Shown: piece by piece, positions 9,151 through 15,799 of the stretch | How positions within the stretch are numbered: the first letter of the stretch is position 1 | Layout: each line of letters starts with the position of its first letter | Notes under the pieces: model-generated | Databases searched by the model: none | The model's input: only the letters and a program-made list of their open reading frames with translations | What the model was told of the DNA's origin: nothing | Made by a program: the position numbers and the translations under genes | Virus record (IMG/VR): IMGVR_UViG_3300009080_000059 | Span: 1 to 22,091 of that record | Direction: 5' to 3' (one strand) | DNA: 22,091 nucleotides | Source: a virus

Positions 9151-10755
9151 TTAACTTCGTGAACGTATTTTAAAAGTTAATTTTCCTGAGTCGAGTTGAT
9201 TGGTATACTTTACCTGGGCACTCCACGCTGTCTCCAATTGGTTTAGTGTTGCACTAAATTGCAAACTTTCACCTAATGAATCTAGTCCACTTATATCGTA
9301 ATCATCCATAATACTAACGCTGTTACTCTCTCTGTTTACAAACACAGTCAAAGTTCCTGATCTTGAAAACACTCTTGAGCCAACATCAGTTTTATACCAG
9401 TAGTCAATATCAAATGACTTAGTACTATCTGCGGGCAATCTAAACAATAGTTGTGGTGTGCCAATTTGGGCAAGGTCAACTTGTTCAGTATATTCGTGTT
9501 CATAAAACGCAGGTCCTTCAACCTCTGGAATATATGGTTTACTAACTATATACGCCTGATTAATACTTAAATTATACGTTCTATCAAACTCATTGTCAAC
9601 TGAAATATTGCCTGATTCTCCAAATTTTATTATACTGTGAGCAACAGTTGTTTCACTTCCGCCATTGTTACCAACACTAGGACCAAATCTGTTATTGATG
9701 CTAGAGTTACGTGTACCATTTTCAATATGAATTGCTTGTTGCTCTATGGTCTCAAAGTAACACTCTCTAATGTTGTTGTCGGTTGCGTTGAATTGAGTTG
9801 CATCTGGTGTTACACCTAATTCAATTGCTTTAGTAATGTTAAAGAACTTACATGAGTCAAATTCATTACGTGATATATTACTATTGCTTACTATGGCTTT
9901 ACCTATAGAAACAAATTCACAATCAATGAATCTATTAAACTCTGATCTTACAGCATTACTTTTACTTCTTATTTCAACAGCTGGGTTAGTTGCTGTGTTT
10001 AATATTTTATTACCTTCAAACTTTACATTTTCAAAGCGACTGTCACGACAACTATTTAATTGTAGTAATGCCGCGGTATCTTCTGATTCTGTTTGAAGTG
10101 TACAATCTTTAAATGTAATATACCTTGCACTGTTAGCATATGACATTGTGGGATCATCATTTGGAATAGTAGTAGATACTACGCCTGTGTAAGTTGTATC
10201 GCTTGATATAGTCTTAAACATATTAAAGTCGCCTGTCTTAATAAAAACAGTTTTCTCTTTACCTGCTCCAACTATAGTTGCGTAAGGTGGTATGTTTATT
10301 GTTGAACTTATTCTATATATACCTGCTTCAACATGTAGTATTACTCTGCTCTGCGGATTGTTACGTGTTGATGGTTTTAGGTATAGTTCGTATAATGCTT
10401 TTTGTAATGCTACAGTAACATCTGAACCGTCACCTGCACATCCAAATGAACGAACACTTACAATATCGTCGAGTCTAGAATTAAGTGTACGCTCTACAGA
10501 GATACCTTCGCCAGTGTCAATACTACCTCGTTTGTAAGAATATGTACCAACTAGTTCGAACAAGTCATCATGTTCGGTAAGTATCTTTGAATTGCCTACT
10601 TGAGGTGCGCCTTCTGCAACACTGCCATTGCCGATGTAAAGTTCTTGTTCGTCAACTGCCCAACCAAATTCACCGCCAGCAAGTTGCGGGATACCTGATC
10701 CTTGATTTGCTTGTCCCCTACGGACTTGTATACGACTGATTTGTACTACGGCCAC
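9151..10755 (-). CDS. Tailspike-like protein with fibre N-terminal domain and beta-helix
   Basis: 534 residues, starting at GTG 10755 with a strong AGGAG six bases upstream. Residues 5-50 (ISRIQVRRGQ... LAGGEFGWAVDEQELYIGNG) resemble the major-tropism-determinant N-terminal domain also found in the giant fibre-like protein at 1-4418. Residues 98-125 (VSVRSFGCAGDGSDVTVALQKAL) are the classic entry to a pectate-lyase-type right-handed beta-helix. Asn- and Ile-rich repeats such as ECYFETIEQQAIHIEN follow as helix rungs. The last 130 residues appear to be a separate beta-rich domain. It probably binds or digests a host surface polysaccharide; catalytic residues cannot be assigned by eye. A late-type promoter lies just upstream. 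Confidence 0.85.
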   Translation of the reverse strand: MAVVQISRIQVRRGQANQGSGIPQLAGGEFGWAVDEQELYIGNGSVAEGAPQVGNSKILTEHDDLFELVGTYSYKRGSIDTGEGISVERTLNSRLDDIVSVRSFGCAGDGSDVTVALQKALYELYLKPSTRNNPQSRVILHVEAGIYRISSTINIPPYATIVGAGKEKTVFIKTGDFNMFKTISSDTTYTGVVSTTIPNDDPTMSYANSARYITFKDCTLQTESEDTAALLQLNSCRDSRFENVKFEGNKILNTATNPAVEIRSKSNAVRSEFNRFIDCEFVSIGKAIVSNSNISRNEFDSCKFFNITKAIELGVTPDATQFNATDNNIRECYFETIEQQAIHIENGTRNSSINNRFGPSVGNNGGSETTVAHSIIKFGESGNISVDNEFDRTYNLSINQAYIVSKPYIPEVEGPAFYEHEYTEQVDLAQIGTPQLLFRLPADSTKSFDIDYWYKTDVGSRVFSRSGTLTVFVNRESNSVSIMDDYDISGLDSLGESLQFSATLNQLETAWSAQVKYTNQLDSGKLTFKIRSRS

Positions 10756-10783
10756 TGCGCTCTCCTAAGTTGCTTTCTATAAT

Positions 10784-10792
10784 GTATTTATG
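10784..10792 (-). promoter_or_regulatory. Late-type promoter motif CATAAATAC
   Basis: Reads CATAAATAC on the minus strand, 29 bases before the GTG start of the tailspike-like gene and overlapping the TAA stop of the nuclease gene. It fits NATAAATA, and a late structural gene is a sensible target. Confidence 0.5.
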
Positions 10793-11468
10793 CTTGTTTC
10801 TCATAATACATTTCGCAACGCTTCCACCACTCCTGCGCCCACTCATCAAACTCATCTGGCCATATATCAAACTGTTGATAATCTAAATCACGCGAACACA
10901 TAAAGATATGTCCTTCACGTATGTTTGTGCCATGTACTTCGTTGTGTGCTAATGCGTATGCAGTAAGTTGTAGGTAGTAGTCATACACCCACTCAGGTTT
11001 CTTAGGTTTGTTAGTTTGTTTAAAGTCCATTATGCAAGGCTGACCTTTGTATTGTCCTACTAAGTCAGTTGTTCCTGCATAGATGCCCGGAACATATAAA
11101 GGAACTTCACTTCCCCATATCTCATCTACATCACCCATTGCTTCGTCACGTATAACACACGCCATTGAGTGTGCTTTTTGTGCATATGGATTGCTACCAC
11201 AAGTTGGCCATTCGCCAAACTCTATATAATCTTCAAGGTATTTGTGCATACGTGTACCCACGCCTGCCGCTTCAGTTACAATCTCTTGTGCTTTCTTTTC
11301 GCCTACACGTTTGCGCCATGCAATTAAGTGTGACTTATCTTTTGTAGCGTCAAGTATAGTTGTTACACTTGCTACAGGTACACCGCCTGGTGCAGCATAC
11401 TTACGTTTACCGTTTACTTCAACTCGCTTGAGTCTTTCGTATTTGTACTTCTCTATAATTAAGCTCAA
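10788..11468 (-). CDS. PD-(D/E)XK nuclease, RecB/Cas4-like
   Basis: 226 residues with the ordered motifs of a RecB-family nuclease: GTRMH (His75), SEVPL (Glu121), AGTTD (Asp135), IMDFK (Asp148, Lys150) and QLTAY (Gln167, Tyr171). These are the metal-binding and catalytic residues of the PD-(D/E)XK fold. It likely degrades or trims DNA, in host DNA breakdown, recombination or end processing; polarity and substrate cannot be told. Cas4-type FeS cysteines are not obvious. The start is TTG at 11468, overlapping the TGA stop of the NFU gene, so translation is coupled. The pairing with an Fe-S protein gene is notable. Confidence 0.85.
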   Translation of the reverse strand: MSLIIEKYKYERLKRVEVNGKRKYAAPGGVPVASVTTILDATKDKSHLIAWRKRVGEKKAQEIVTEAAGVGTRMHKYLEDYIEFGEWPTCGSNPYAQKAHSMACVIRDEAMGDVDEIWGSEVPLYVPGIYAGTTDLVGQYKGQPCIMDFKQTNKPKKPEWVYDYYLQLTAYALAHNEVHGTNIREGHIFMCSRDLDYQQFDIWPDEFDEWAQEWWKRCEMYYEKQA

Positions 11469-11818
11469 TCTTTAGGTTCCTTTGGTAATTCTACGTCATA
11501 GTCTTCTAGATGAATACGTTGCATGCCAAATGGGTCTGACATATATGGCTCGACTCCCGAGTTCGGATCGTCTACTCCAACAACAGCCGTTACTTCAGGG
11601 ATCATACCAGTAAGAGTTCTTTCAATACCCTCTTTTAAAGTCATTGAAGACATAGCACAACCAGAACAAGCACCGCTCATTTCAAGTGTTACAACTCCGT
11701 CATTGTAATCAAGGTAATTTACTACGCCACCGTGTCCTGCTACTGCTGGCTGAACATATATTTCTAATACTTGTTTAATATTTTCAACAGTTGAATCATA
11801 TGTATTTTTATCAGTCAT
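11465..11818 (-). CDS. NFU-domain (NifU C-terminal-like) Fe-S cluster protein
   Basis: 117 residues from the ATG at 11818, which has AGGAG upstream; the frame stays open to 11869 but that extension has no ribosome site. Residues 10-85 match the NFU domain: a helix with VLEIYVQPAVAGHGGVV, a strand VVTLEMSGAC, and the cluster-binding CSGC (Cys51, Cys54) followed by SSMTLKEGIE. NFU proteins carry and deliver Fe-S clusters to target enzymes in the cytoplasm. The acidic C-terminal tail (residues 90-117) is extra to the domain. It is transcribed with the PD-(D/E)XK nuclease from its own sigma70-like promoter. Confidence 0.9.
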   Translation of the reverse strand: MTDKNTYDSTVENIKQVLEIYVQPAVAGHGGVVNYLDYNDGVVTLEMSGACSGCAMSSMTLKEGIERTLTGMIPEVTAVVGVDDPNSGVEPYMSDPFGMQRIHLEDYDVELPKEPKD

Positions 11819-11840
11819 AAAAAAGCTCCTATTAATGTAT

Positions 11841-11869
11841 ATAATAACACCAAATAAGAGCTCTGTCAA
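11841..11869 (-). promoter_or_regulatory. Sigma70-like promoter for NFU-nuclease operon
   Basis: On the minus strand, TTGACA (11864-11869) and TATTAT (11841-11846) are separated by exactly 17 bases: a perfect -35 and a 5-of-6 -10. The start codon lies 22 bases after the -10. It suggests early transcription by unmodified host RNA polymerase. Confidence 0.75.
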
Positions 11870-11877
11870 CCGTTAAT

Positions 11878-12090
11878 TTAAAGTCCAGCACCCACGTCAG
11901 TTGCTCGCTTTGCCATGTCACCAACAGTGTCAGCATCACTTGGCTCAGTGCTACCTACTTGATCCATAGAACTATCGTTAATAGTTACACCTTGTGGATC
12001 AAACTTAACTAACTTTTGGAGTTGTGGATTGCTATCGTAAGTTGCTTTGAATGAATTGTAATCAAACTGTGGTACGCCAGCTTTTTTCAT
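11878..12090 (-). CDS. C-terminal part of the frameshifted acidic protein
   Basis: As a stand-alone frame this gives 70 residues from ATG 12090 (MKKAGVPQFDYNSFKATYD), but no ribosome site precedes that ATG. The same frame is open for 34 more codons upstream to 12192, encoding protein-like sequence (KIAEALDESGTLVQIIKTI), and joins the nine-A run at 12193-12201 where the upstream gene is in the neighbouring frame. A -1 shift there fuses the two into one protein of about 351 residues. I therefore read it as the C-terminal end of the gene at 12183-12932. Function unknown. Confidence 0.6.
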   Translation of the reverse strand: MKKAGVPQFDYNSFKATYDSNPQLQKLVKFDPQGVTINDSSMDQVGSTEPSDADTVGDMAKRATDVGAGL

Positions 12091-12182
12091 ATAGCCATTA
12101 AGTTTGTCCCACGTAATAGTGGTTCCAGGCTTAATTGTTTTGATTATTTGTACTAGTGTACCAGACTCGTCTAATGCTTCGG

Positions 12183-12932
12183 CTATTTTAGCTTTTTTTT
12201 TGAACGCTCTACTGACTCACGCTTTTCTCTGCCAGCTTCTTCTTCGCCGCCAGCAGCCGCATCGTCTGCACCAAAGTCATCGCCCATGTCATCTAAAGGC
12301 TCATCAATACCTGGCTCTAACTCATCAGTAGGTTCCATGTCGCCTAAGTCGCCCATGTCATCGTCGCCCATTGGCTGTTGCATGTCGCCTTCACCAGTTA
12401 GCATACCAACACCACTTGTTAGTGCTGCTCTTGTGCCTTCCATTTCAGCATATAGTTGCTCTAATGCAGGCTTAATAGTATTAGTAAATGACTCAGCTTG
12501 CTCACTACCCATCTCGTCTCTAATAGCATCTGCTAGTTCAAGCATTGATTCAGTTTGCATTTCTGCTGTGTCTTCCATCCAACCAGTAACTCTGTCAACC
12601 ATGTCTTTGGCTGCCATTACTAATTCAGCTTTGTCTTCTTCGCCTTCAGTAATAGTTGCTTCAAGCATTGGTTCGTCAATGTCAGCTCTTTCGCCAATCT
12701 CAGCATTAAGTACATCTAGGAAAAGTTTTGACTTTTGATACGCTGGATTTTGAGTTGAGTTAAAACTTTCCTTTGTTTCAACTTGACTAAGTGTTGTTCT
12801 TAATTTGTTTTGGGCATCTTGTAACTGTCCAAGTGTAAATTCTTCTAAGTTTAGACGCTGGCCAAACTTCTTAGCTAGGCTTTCGTTCAAGCTCTTTGCT
12901 GTAATTGGTTTTGAAATTTCTCTTATATTCAT
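12183..12932 (-). CDS. Acidic coiled-coil-like protein with capsid-targeting-like N-terminus (0-frame product)
   Basis: 249 residues in the 0 frame. The N-terminus MNIREISKPITAKSLNESLAKK carries the signature shared by neighbouring genes and an L-N-E|S site that could be cut by a prohead protease. Residues 30-185 are mostly predicted helix; 185-235 is a strongly acidic Asp/Glu/Gly/Met tract, recalling T4 prohead core proteins in composition only. The frame ends in a Lys tail just after A AAA AAG, and the -1 frame continues for 104 codons (see 11878-12090). The full product is probably about 351 residues. A late-type promoter lies upstream. Confidence 0.75.
   Translation of the reverse strand: MNIREISKPITAKSLNESLAKKFGQRLNLEEFTLGQLQDAQNKLRTTLSQVETKESFNSTQNPAYQKSKLFLDVLNAEIGERADIDEPMLEATITEGEEDKAELVMAAKDMVDRVTGWMEDTAEMQTESMLELADAIRDEMGSEQAESFTNTIKPALEQLYAEMEGTRAALTSGVGMLTGEGDMQQPMGDDDMGDLGDMEPTDELEPGIDEPLDDMGDDFGADDAAAGGEEEAGREKRESVERSKKKLK
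12192..12203 (-). other. Slippery A9 run, candidate -1 frameshift site
   Basis: The minus strand reads TCA AAA AAA AAG in the 0 frame, containing A AAA AAG, the heptamer used in E. coli dnaX frameshifting. Slipping back one base continues as AAA GCT AAA ATA and stays open to 11878. A small GCTA-AAA-TAGC hairpin follows directly. A missing A in the assembly would look identical. Confidence 0.6.
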
Positions 12933-12967
12933 TGTTCAACTTTCCTAAATGTTGTTCTTTGTACATT

Positions 12968-12975
12968 TATTTATC
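12968..12975 (-). promoter_or_regulatory. Late-type promoter motif GATAAATA
   Basis: GATAAATA on the minus strand, 35 bases before the ATG at 12932 and in the gap after the gene at 12978-13406. It differs from the T4 late motif TATAAATA at one base. Confidence 0.5.
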
Positions 12976-12977
12976 AT

Positions 12978-13406
12978 TTAACACAGGATTAGTTCATCCA
13001 GTTGATTCTTGGCATCTTGTGCTAATGAGTAACTTATATCGAATCTAGTTTCTAATACTTCGTATTTAGATCCGTCCTTTGTTCGTTTCATTCCGTGATT
13101 GTAAAAAACACAATCTTGATAATGCTTACTTAATATATCATCTAACTTTTCTACAGTTCTAACTAAACTTCCTGTTTGATCACTTGCGTGTACCTTAGCA
13201 AAAGCAATAGCACTAGTCTTAGCAAAGAACTTACCTGCTTGTATATTTTCTGCTACATCATATACTAACCAAGCGCCAGCTTTCTTACTGTATCTAACTA
13301 CATAGTTCTTGATACGTATGGAATTGCCTTTTACTACCGGTAGAGGGTATTCTTTTAACTTGTTGTTAATTAAATTTTCTAATTGACTAGCTAAGTCCGA
13401 AATCAT
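12978..13406 (-). CDS. Unknown protein, small phage hypothetical
   Basis: 142 residues, no recognisable domain. A helical start (DLASQLENLINNKLKEYP) is followed by a strand-rich core (SIRIKNYVVRYSKKAGAWLVYDV) and a helical end (SYSLAQDAKNQLDELILC). It is basic in the middle, so nucleic-acid contact is conceivable but unproven. It lacks the N-terminal signature of its neighbours. Its start overlaps the end of the gene at 13387-13599 by 20 bases, so it is part of the same operon running from 14736 down to 11878. Confidence 0.7.
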   Translation of the reverse strand: MISDLASQLENLINNKLKEYPLPVVKGNSIRIKNYVVRYSKKAGAWLVYDVAENIQAGKFFAKTSAIAFAKVHASDQTGSLVRTVEKLDDILSKHYQDCVFYNHGMKRTKDGSKYEVLETRFDISYSLAQDAKNQLDELILC

Positions 13407-13599
13407 TTTGCACCACCATTACTATGTTGTCCCGAAGTACTTTACTTACAAGACTTTTCCTTATCAAGTTCTCAATTATGACTTGTTCTCTAGGAGAAAA
13501 GCCTTGTAGGGGTTGCACAGGTTTTACTTTATTCAATACCTCTGCTTCCTCGTTTGATAGAGCTATACTAAAGCTCTGAATTAACTCGTTCAGTTTCAT
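13387..13599 (-). CDS. Small helical unknown protein
   Basis: 70 residues: MKLNELIQSF followed by helical sequence containing SPREQVIIENLIRKSLVSKV. It starts with the M-x-hydrophobic-x-E-hydrophobic signature, though its best cleavage-like site (SNE|E) is weak. The ATG overlaps the TGA of the upstream gene (ATGA) and its 3' end overlaps the next gene by 20 bases. No function can be given. A DNA- or protein-binding helical bundle is possible. Confidence 0.65.
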   Translation of the reverse strand: MKLNELIQSFSIALSNEEAEVLNKVKPVQPLQGFSPREQVIIENLIRKSLVSKVLRDNIVMVVQNDFGLS

Positions 13600-13853
13600 T
13601 GTGGTGCAACAACTACCTTGTCACCTCTTTTGGCTTGCATAGCCGGATTAGGTTTTTCGCCAGGTTGTTGTTTCTTTGTCATTGTGACCTTTTTGGTCTT
13701 TGGATCTTTTTGTAATGCAGTAGGATTCTTCTTTAGGTCGATCATTGTTTTTGTGCCGTCTCCGTGATCAACTTCTGCCGACTGTCCTGGCTTAAGGTTT
13801 TTTATAATAGAAGGTTTCATTCCTTGCATTTCTGTTATTTCATTAATTTTCAT
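13596..13853 (-). CDS. Small Lys-rich unknown protein
   Basis: 85 residues, strongly basic and Pro/Lys/Gln-rich after residue 45 (KKVTMTKKQQPGEKPNP), with little sign of globular structure. The start MKINEITEMQG fits the shared signature, and I-T-E|M is a possible cleavage site. An AAGGA ribosome site lies 8 bases before the ATG. It directly follows the two basic paralogues and overlaps the next gene by ATGA. A packaged, DNA-associated head protein is an inference from composition and context. Confidence 0.65.
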   Translation of the reverse strand: MKINEITEMQGMKPSIIKNLKPGQSAEVDHGDGTKTMIDLKKNPTALQKDPKTKKVTMTKKQQPGEKPNPAMQAKRGDKVVVAPQ

Positions 13854-13854
13854 A

Positions 13855-14178
13855 TTATATCCTTTTTGCCTTAGACTTTTTACGGTTAGTCCTCATGCTT
13901 ATGTTTACCTTAGGTAACCTACGTGAAGCAGGATTTGCTCTTTTAGTTCTTGCTGTTTTAACAGCCTGGCGCTTGGCGCCTGCTCTTTTTACTTTTTTAA
14001 GTGTAGTTGCCTTCTTAATATTCTTTGGTGCTGTACATGTTGACATCTTAGCAACAATACGTCCTTTACGTGGACCACTACTACATCTGTATTTACGAGT
14101 ACTCTGGTTGCCTTTACGTCCATAAATGGATGTTGCACCTTCGTCTATACTTATTGATGTTAACTCTCGTAAGTACAT
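13855..14178 (-). CDS. Basic protein, paralogue A (possible packaged DNA-binding protein)
   Basis: 107 residues, extremely basic, ending KKSKAKRI. The start MYLRELTSISIDE|GATS carries the shared signature and an I-D-E|G cleavage-like site. The rest aligns with its neighbour: RKYRC-x15-C (Cys32, Cys48) around a GRIV core, an IKK segment and a KRANPASRR motif. The two Cys could pair or bind metal, but no zinc-ribbon set is complete. Basic internal proteins of T4 heads are injected with the DNA; a similar role is inferred. The ATG overlaps the stop of the upstream paralogue (TAATG). Confidence 0.75.
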   Translation of the reverse strand: MYLRELTSISIDEGATSIYGRKGNQSTRKYRCSSGPRKGRIVAKMSTCTAPKNIKKATTLKKVKRAGAKRQAVKTARTKRANPASRRLPKVNISMRTNRKKSKAKRI

Positions 14179-14483
14179 TAGATTCTCTTTGCCTTACCTG
14201 CCTTATTAAGTTGAGCAACTCTACGGCTTGCTGAATTAGTGCGTTTAGTCTTACGTGCTTTACGTGACATCTTGGCACCTAGTCTTGCTTTTGTAACCTT
14301 AAGTTTCAAACGTTTCTTTATGTCAGGTCTTGCAAAGCATTGTGCAATGTTAGACACAATACGTCCATGCCGTGTGCCGCCAGCACATCTAAACTTACGA
14401 ACAACCTTGTTGCCACGTTTAGCCCATGCCATCTTAGCTTCGTCTAGTTCTTCTAGCGGTAAGGTAATCTCTCTTAATAACAT
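14178..14483 (-). CDS. Basic protein, paralogue B (possible packaged DNA-binding protein)
   Basis: 101 residues, very rich in Lys and Arg and ending AGKAKRI, like its neighbour. The start MLLREITLPLEELDE|AKMA contains the shared signature and L-D-E|A, the closest match here to the T4 prohead protease site. It shares RK(Y/F)RC-x15-C (Cys33, Cys49), GRIV, IKK and KRTNSASRR with paralogue A, so the pair arose by duplication. No Shine-Dalgarno precedes the ATG, which is 16 bases after the upstream stop; re-initiation is likely. Confidence 0.75.
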   Translation of the reverse strand: MLLREITLPLEELDEAKMAWAKRGNKVVRKFRCAGGTRHGRIVSNIAQCFARPDIKKRLKLKVTKARLGAKMSRKARKTKRTNSASRRVAQLNKAGKAKRI

Positions 14484-14499
14484 ATAGTTATTTAGTTGA

Positions 14500-14736
14500 T
14501 TAATTAACGTTTAATAATATAACGATTATTGTTGATAATAAACCAGCAACGATTGTGCCAGCTGTTCCGATAAGCACTTTAGTCAATGATGTTTGACCCT
14601 CTGTGATATCTCTGTGAATGTCTTCTACTTTTTCTTCGATTTTGCCTAAGCGGCCTTCAAGTTGTTTATATCTTTCTTGACATAAATCAACATGTGCTTC
14701 TAAATTTTCTTTTTCTAAACTGGTGGCTTTAGCCAT
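14500..14736 (-). CDS. Coiled-coil protein with C-terminal membrane segment (XhlA/holin-like)
   Basis: 78 residues from ATG 14736, which has GGAG nine bases upstream; an in-frame TTG at 14763 lacks one. Residues 5-50 form a charged heptad-like helix (LEAHVDLCQERYKQLEGRL). Residues 55-76 are a hydrophobic membrane segment (VLIGTAGTIVAGLLSTIIVILL) ending just before the C-terminus. This layout resembles haemolysin XhlA and some phage lysis accessory proteins, so a membrane role at lysis is plausible. A membrane anchor for another phage protein is equally possible. Confidence 0.7.
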   Translation of the reverse strand: MAKATSLEKENLEAHVDLCQERYKQLEGRLGKIEEKVEDIHRDITEGQTSLTKVLIGTAGTIVAGLLSTIIVILLNVN

Positions 14737-14829
14737 CTCTATTTCTCCATTAACTCTGCTCAAGAGTTTTGTTAAGTAAACTCGTAGTTCGCCTTAAAAT
14801 AAGATTGCCTTCAGTGCCTTGTATACTTT

Positions 14830-14837
14830 TATTTATC
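14830..14837 (-). promoter_or_regulatory. Late-type promoter motif GATAAATA
   Basis: GATAAATA on the minus strand, overlapping the TGA stop of the gene at 14836-15234. It lies 93 bases before the XhlA-like start. The leader contains a GAGTTT/AAACTC hairpin at 14764-14783. Confidence 0.45.
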
Positions 14838-15234
14838 ATACTTTTGCAAAAACAATGTTGTTATATTGTGAATCGGTTGTTTGAAATACATGTTTATTGA
14901 ATGTGACAGTTTCGCCTAACTCGTTAATAAAAGGTACCAAGTCATAATCTTGTTTTAACAGTTCTAAATCAACGCCACCCTCACGCTCTATTTCAAATTC
15001 TACAGTCCATACAGTATGCTTGCCAGTATACTTCTTTCCAAATTCTTTAGTGTCTTCTTCATTACTTGTTACTACAACAGATACAGGATTGCTTCTTAGG
15101 CCTAACGTATTAAACATAGTCATATAGTTTTGGTGTTGTTTATACATATACCTATCTTCTGTTCTACGTGCATGTGTAGGTGTAATGTCGACAAGTGTCT
15201 TTAATGTAAATCTCATACTATTACTTATAGCCAT
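14836..15234 (-). CDS. Conserved-looking unknown protein, probably virion-related
   Basis: 132 residues from ATG 15234, or 126 from the in-frame ATG at 15216 (MRFTLKTLVDITPTHARR), which looks a more natural start. Neither has a good ribosome site. The first ATG touches the U-tract of the terminator at 15235-15266, so expression may rely on read-through. The core alternates strands (PVSVVVTSNEEDTKEFG, HTVWTVEFEIERE) and the end is FQTTDSQYNNIVFAKV. I know of no domain. I have the impression that similar proteins occur in marine T4-like phages, but no search was run. A tail or baseplate role is inferred only. Confidence 0.65.
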   Translation of the reverse strand: MAISNSMRFTLKTLVDITPTHARRTEDRYMYKQHQNYMTMFNTLGLRSNPVSVVVTSNEEDTKEFGKKYTGKHTVWTVEFEIEREGGVDLELLKQDYDLVPFINELGETVTFNKHVFQTTDSQYNNIVFAKV

Positions 15235-15266
15235 AAAAAAAGGCCCACTTAAAAAGTGAGCCTTTT
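15235..15266 (-). terminator. Rho-independent terminator after the 15316-15690 gene
   Basis: The minus strand reads GGCTCACTT-TTT-AAGTGGGCC followed by seven T's: a 9-bp stem with one mismatch and a strong U-tract. The other side carries four T's, so it may act weakly in both directions. Confidence 0.85.
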
Positions 15267-15315
15267 GATGTGACGCCTTTATAACATCACGGTTCCTAAA
15301 GGTAGCTAGGAATTC

Positions 15316-15690
15316 TTATGCTAAGTCGCCTGCTGTTAGTGTGATAGCTGCTACAGTTGATGTTACACCTGTTGCTGTATCTACTAATGCTTTAACAGCT
15401 GCTGCTACGTCTGTGTCAGTGTTAGCTGAAACATATGCGTTTGCTGTTGCTGAGTCAACCATTACACATACAATGTTGTTAGCTCTTTCGCCAACGTGTA
15501 CAACGCTCATTTGTGTTTGAATTGCACTAATTGCTTTTGAAAGGTTACCTTGTGTAAAAGCTGCTACGCCGTCTACAGATGCTGTATCTGCTGTTGCTAC
15601 GTTTGTTCCTGTAATCTTAAGGATGATTGGATCATATCCATAAAAACTACCTGCGGTTGTTAAACCATTTACTTTTGCTTGTGTTGCCAT
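15316..15690 (-). CDS. Small Ala/Thr/Val-rich protein, probable structural (head) protein
   Basis: 124 residues, with no charged clusters and about half Ala, Thr, Val, Ser and Gly, a composition usual for small capsid or decoration proteins. It starts MATQAKVNGLTTAGSFYGYDP and ends AITLTAGDLA. There is a strong AGGAG 8 bases before the ATG. The gene stands alone between two terminator-like structures and has a late-type motif upstream, suggesting a separate, abundant late mRNA. No named domain is recognised, so the virion role is inferred from composition and gene layout. Confidence 0.7.
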   Translation of the reverse strand: MATQAKVNGLTTAGSFYGYDPIILKITGTNVATADTASVDGVAAFTQGNLSKAISAIQTQMSVVHVGERANNIVCVMVDSATANAYVSANTDTDVAAAVKALVDTATGVTSTVAAITLTAGDLA

Positions 15691-15717
15691 TTTATTTCTC
15701 CTGTTTAATATAAAATT

Positions 15718-15770
15718 GAAGAGTGTTACCTCTTCGGCTCTAATGACACTATTCGTAAGCTCTTTACGAA
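15718..15770 (-). promoter_or_regulatory. Two hairpins in the leader of the small structural gene
   Basis: GAAGAG-N6-CTCTTC (15718-15735) and TTCGTAA-N5-TTACGAA (15752-15770) are perfect inverted repeats between the late motif at 15782-15789 and the ATG at 15690. They may protect the mRNA 5' end or tune expression. Confidence 0.5.
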
Positions 15771-15781
15771 GTGCTTATTAT

Positions 15782-15789
15782 TATTTAGT
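15782..15789 (-). promoter_or_regulatory. Late-type promoter motif ACTAAATA
   Basis: The minus strand reads ACTAAATA, 92 bases before the ATG at 15690. The same CTAAATA variant occurs before the gene at 18504-18764, so this phage may accept C/T at the second position. Confidence 0.4.
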
Positions 15790-15799
15790 CTTTTTACAA

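Noticed and set aside
12286-12738. 150-codon plus-strand frame, very Ser-rich
   Set aside because: It is the reverse of the acidic Asp/Glu/Met-rich gene; the Ser and Pro bias mirrors that codon usage. No ribosome site or promoter.
14489-14496. ACTAAATA late-type motif before the gene at 14178-14483
   Set aside because: It ends six bases before the ATG, so transcription would start at or inside the coding region; the AT-rich gap makes a chance match likely.
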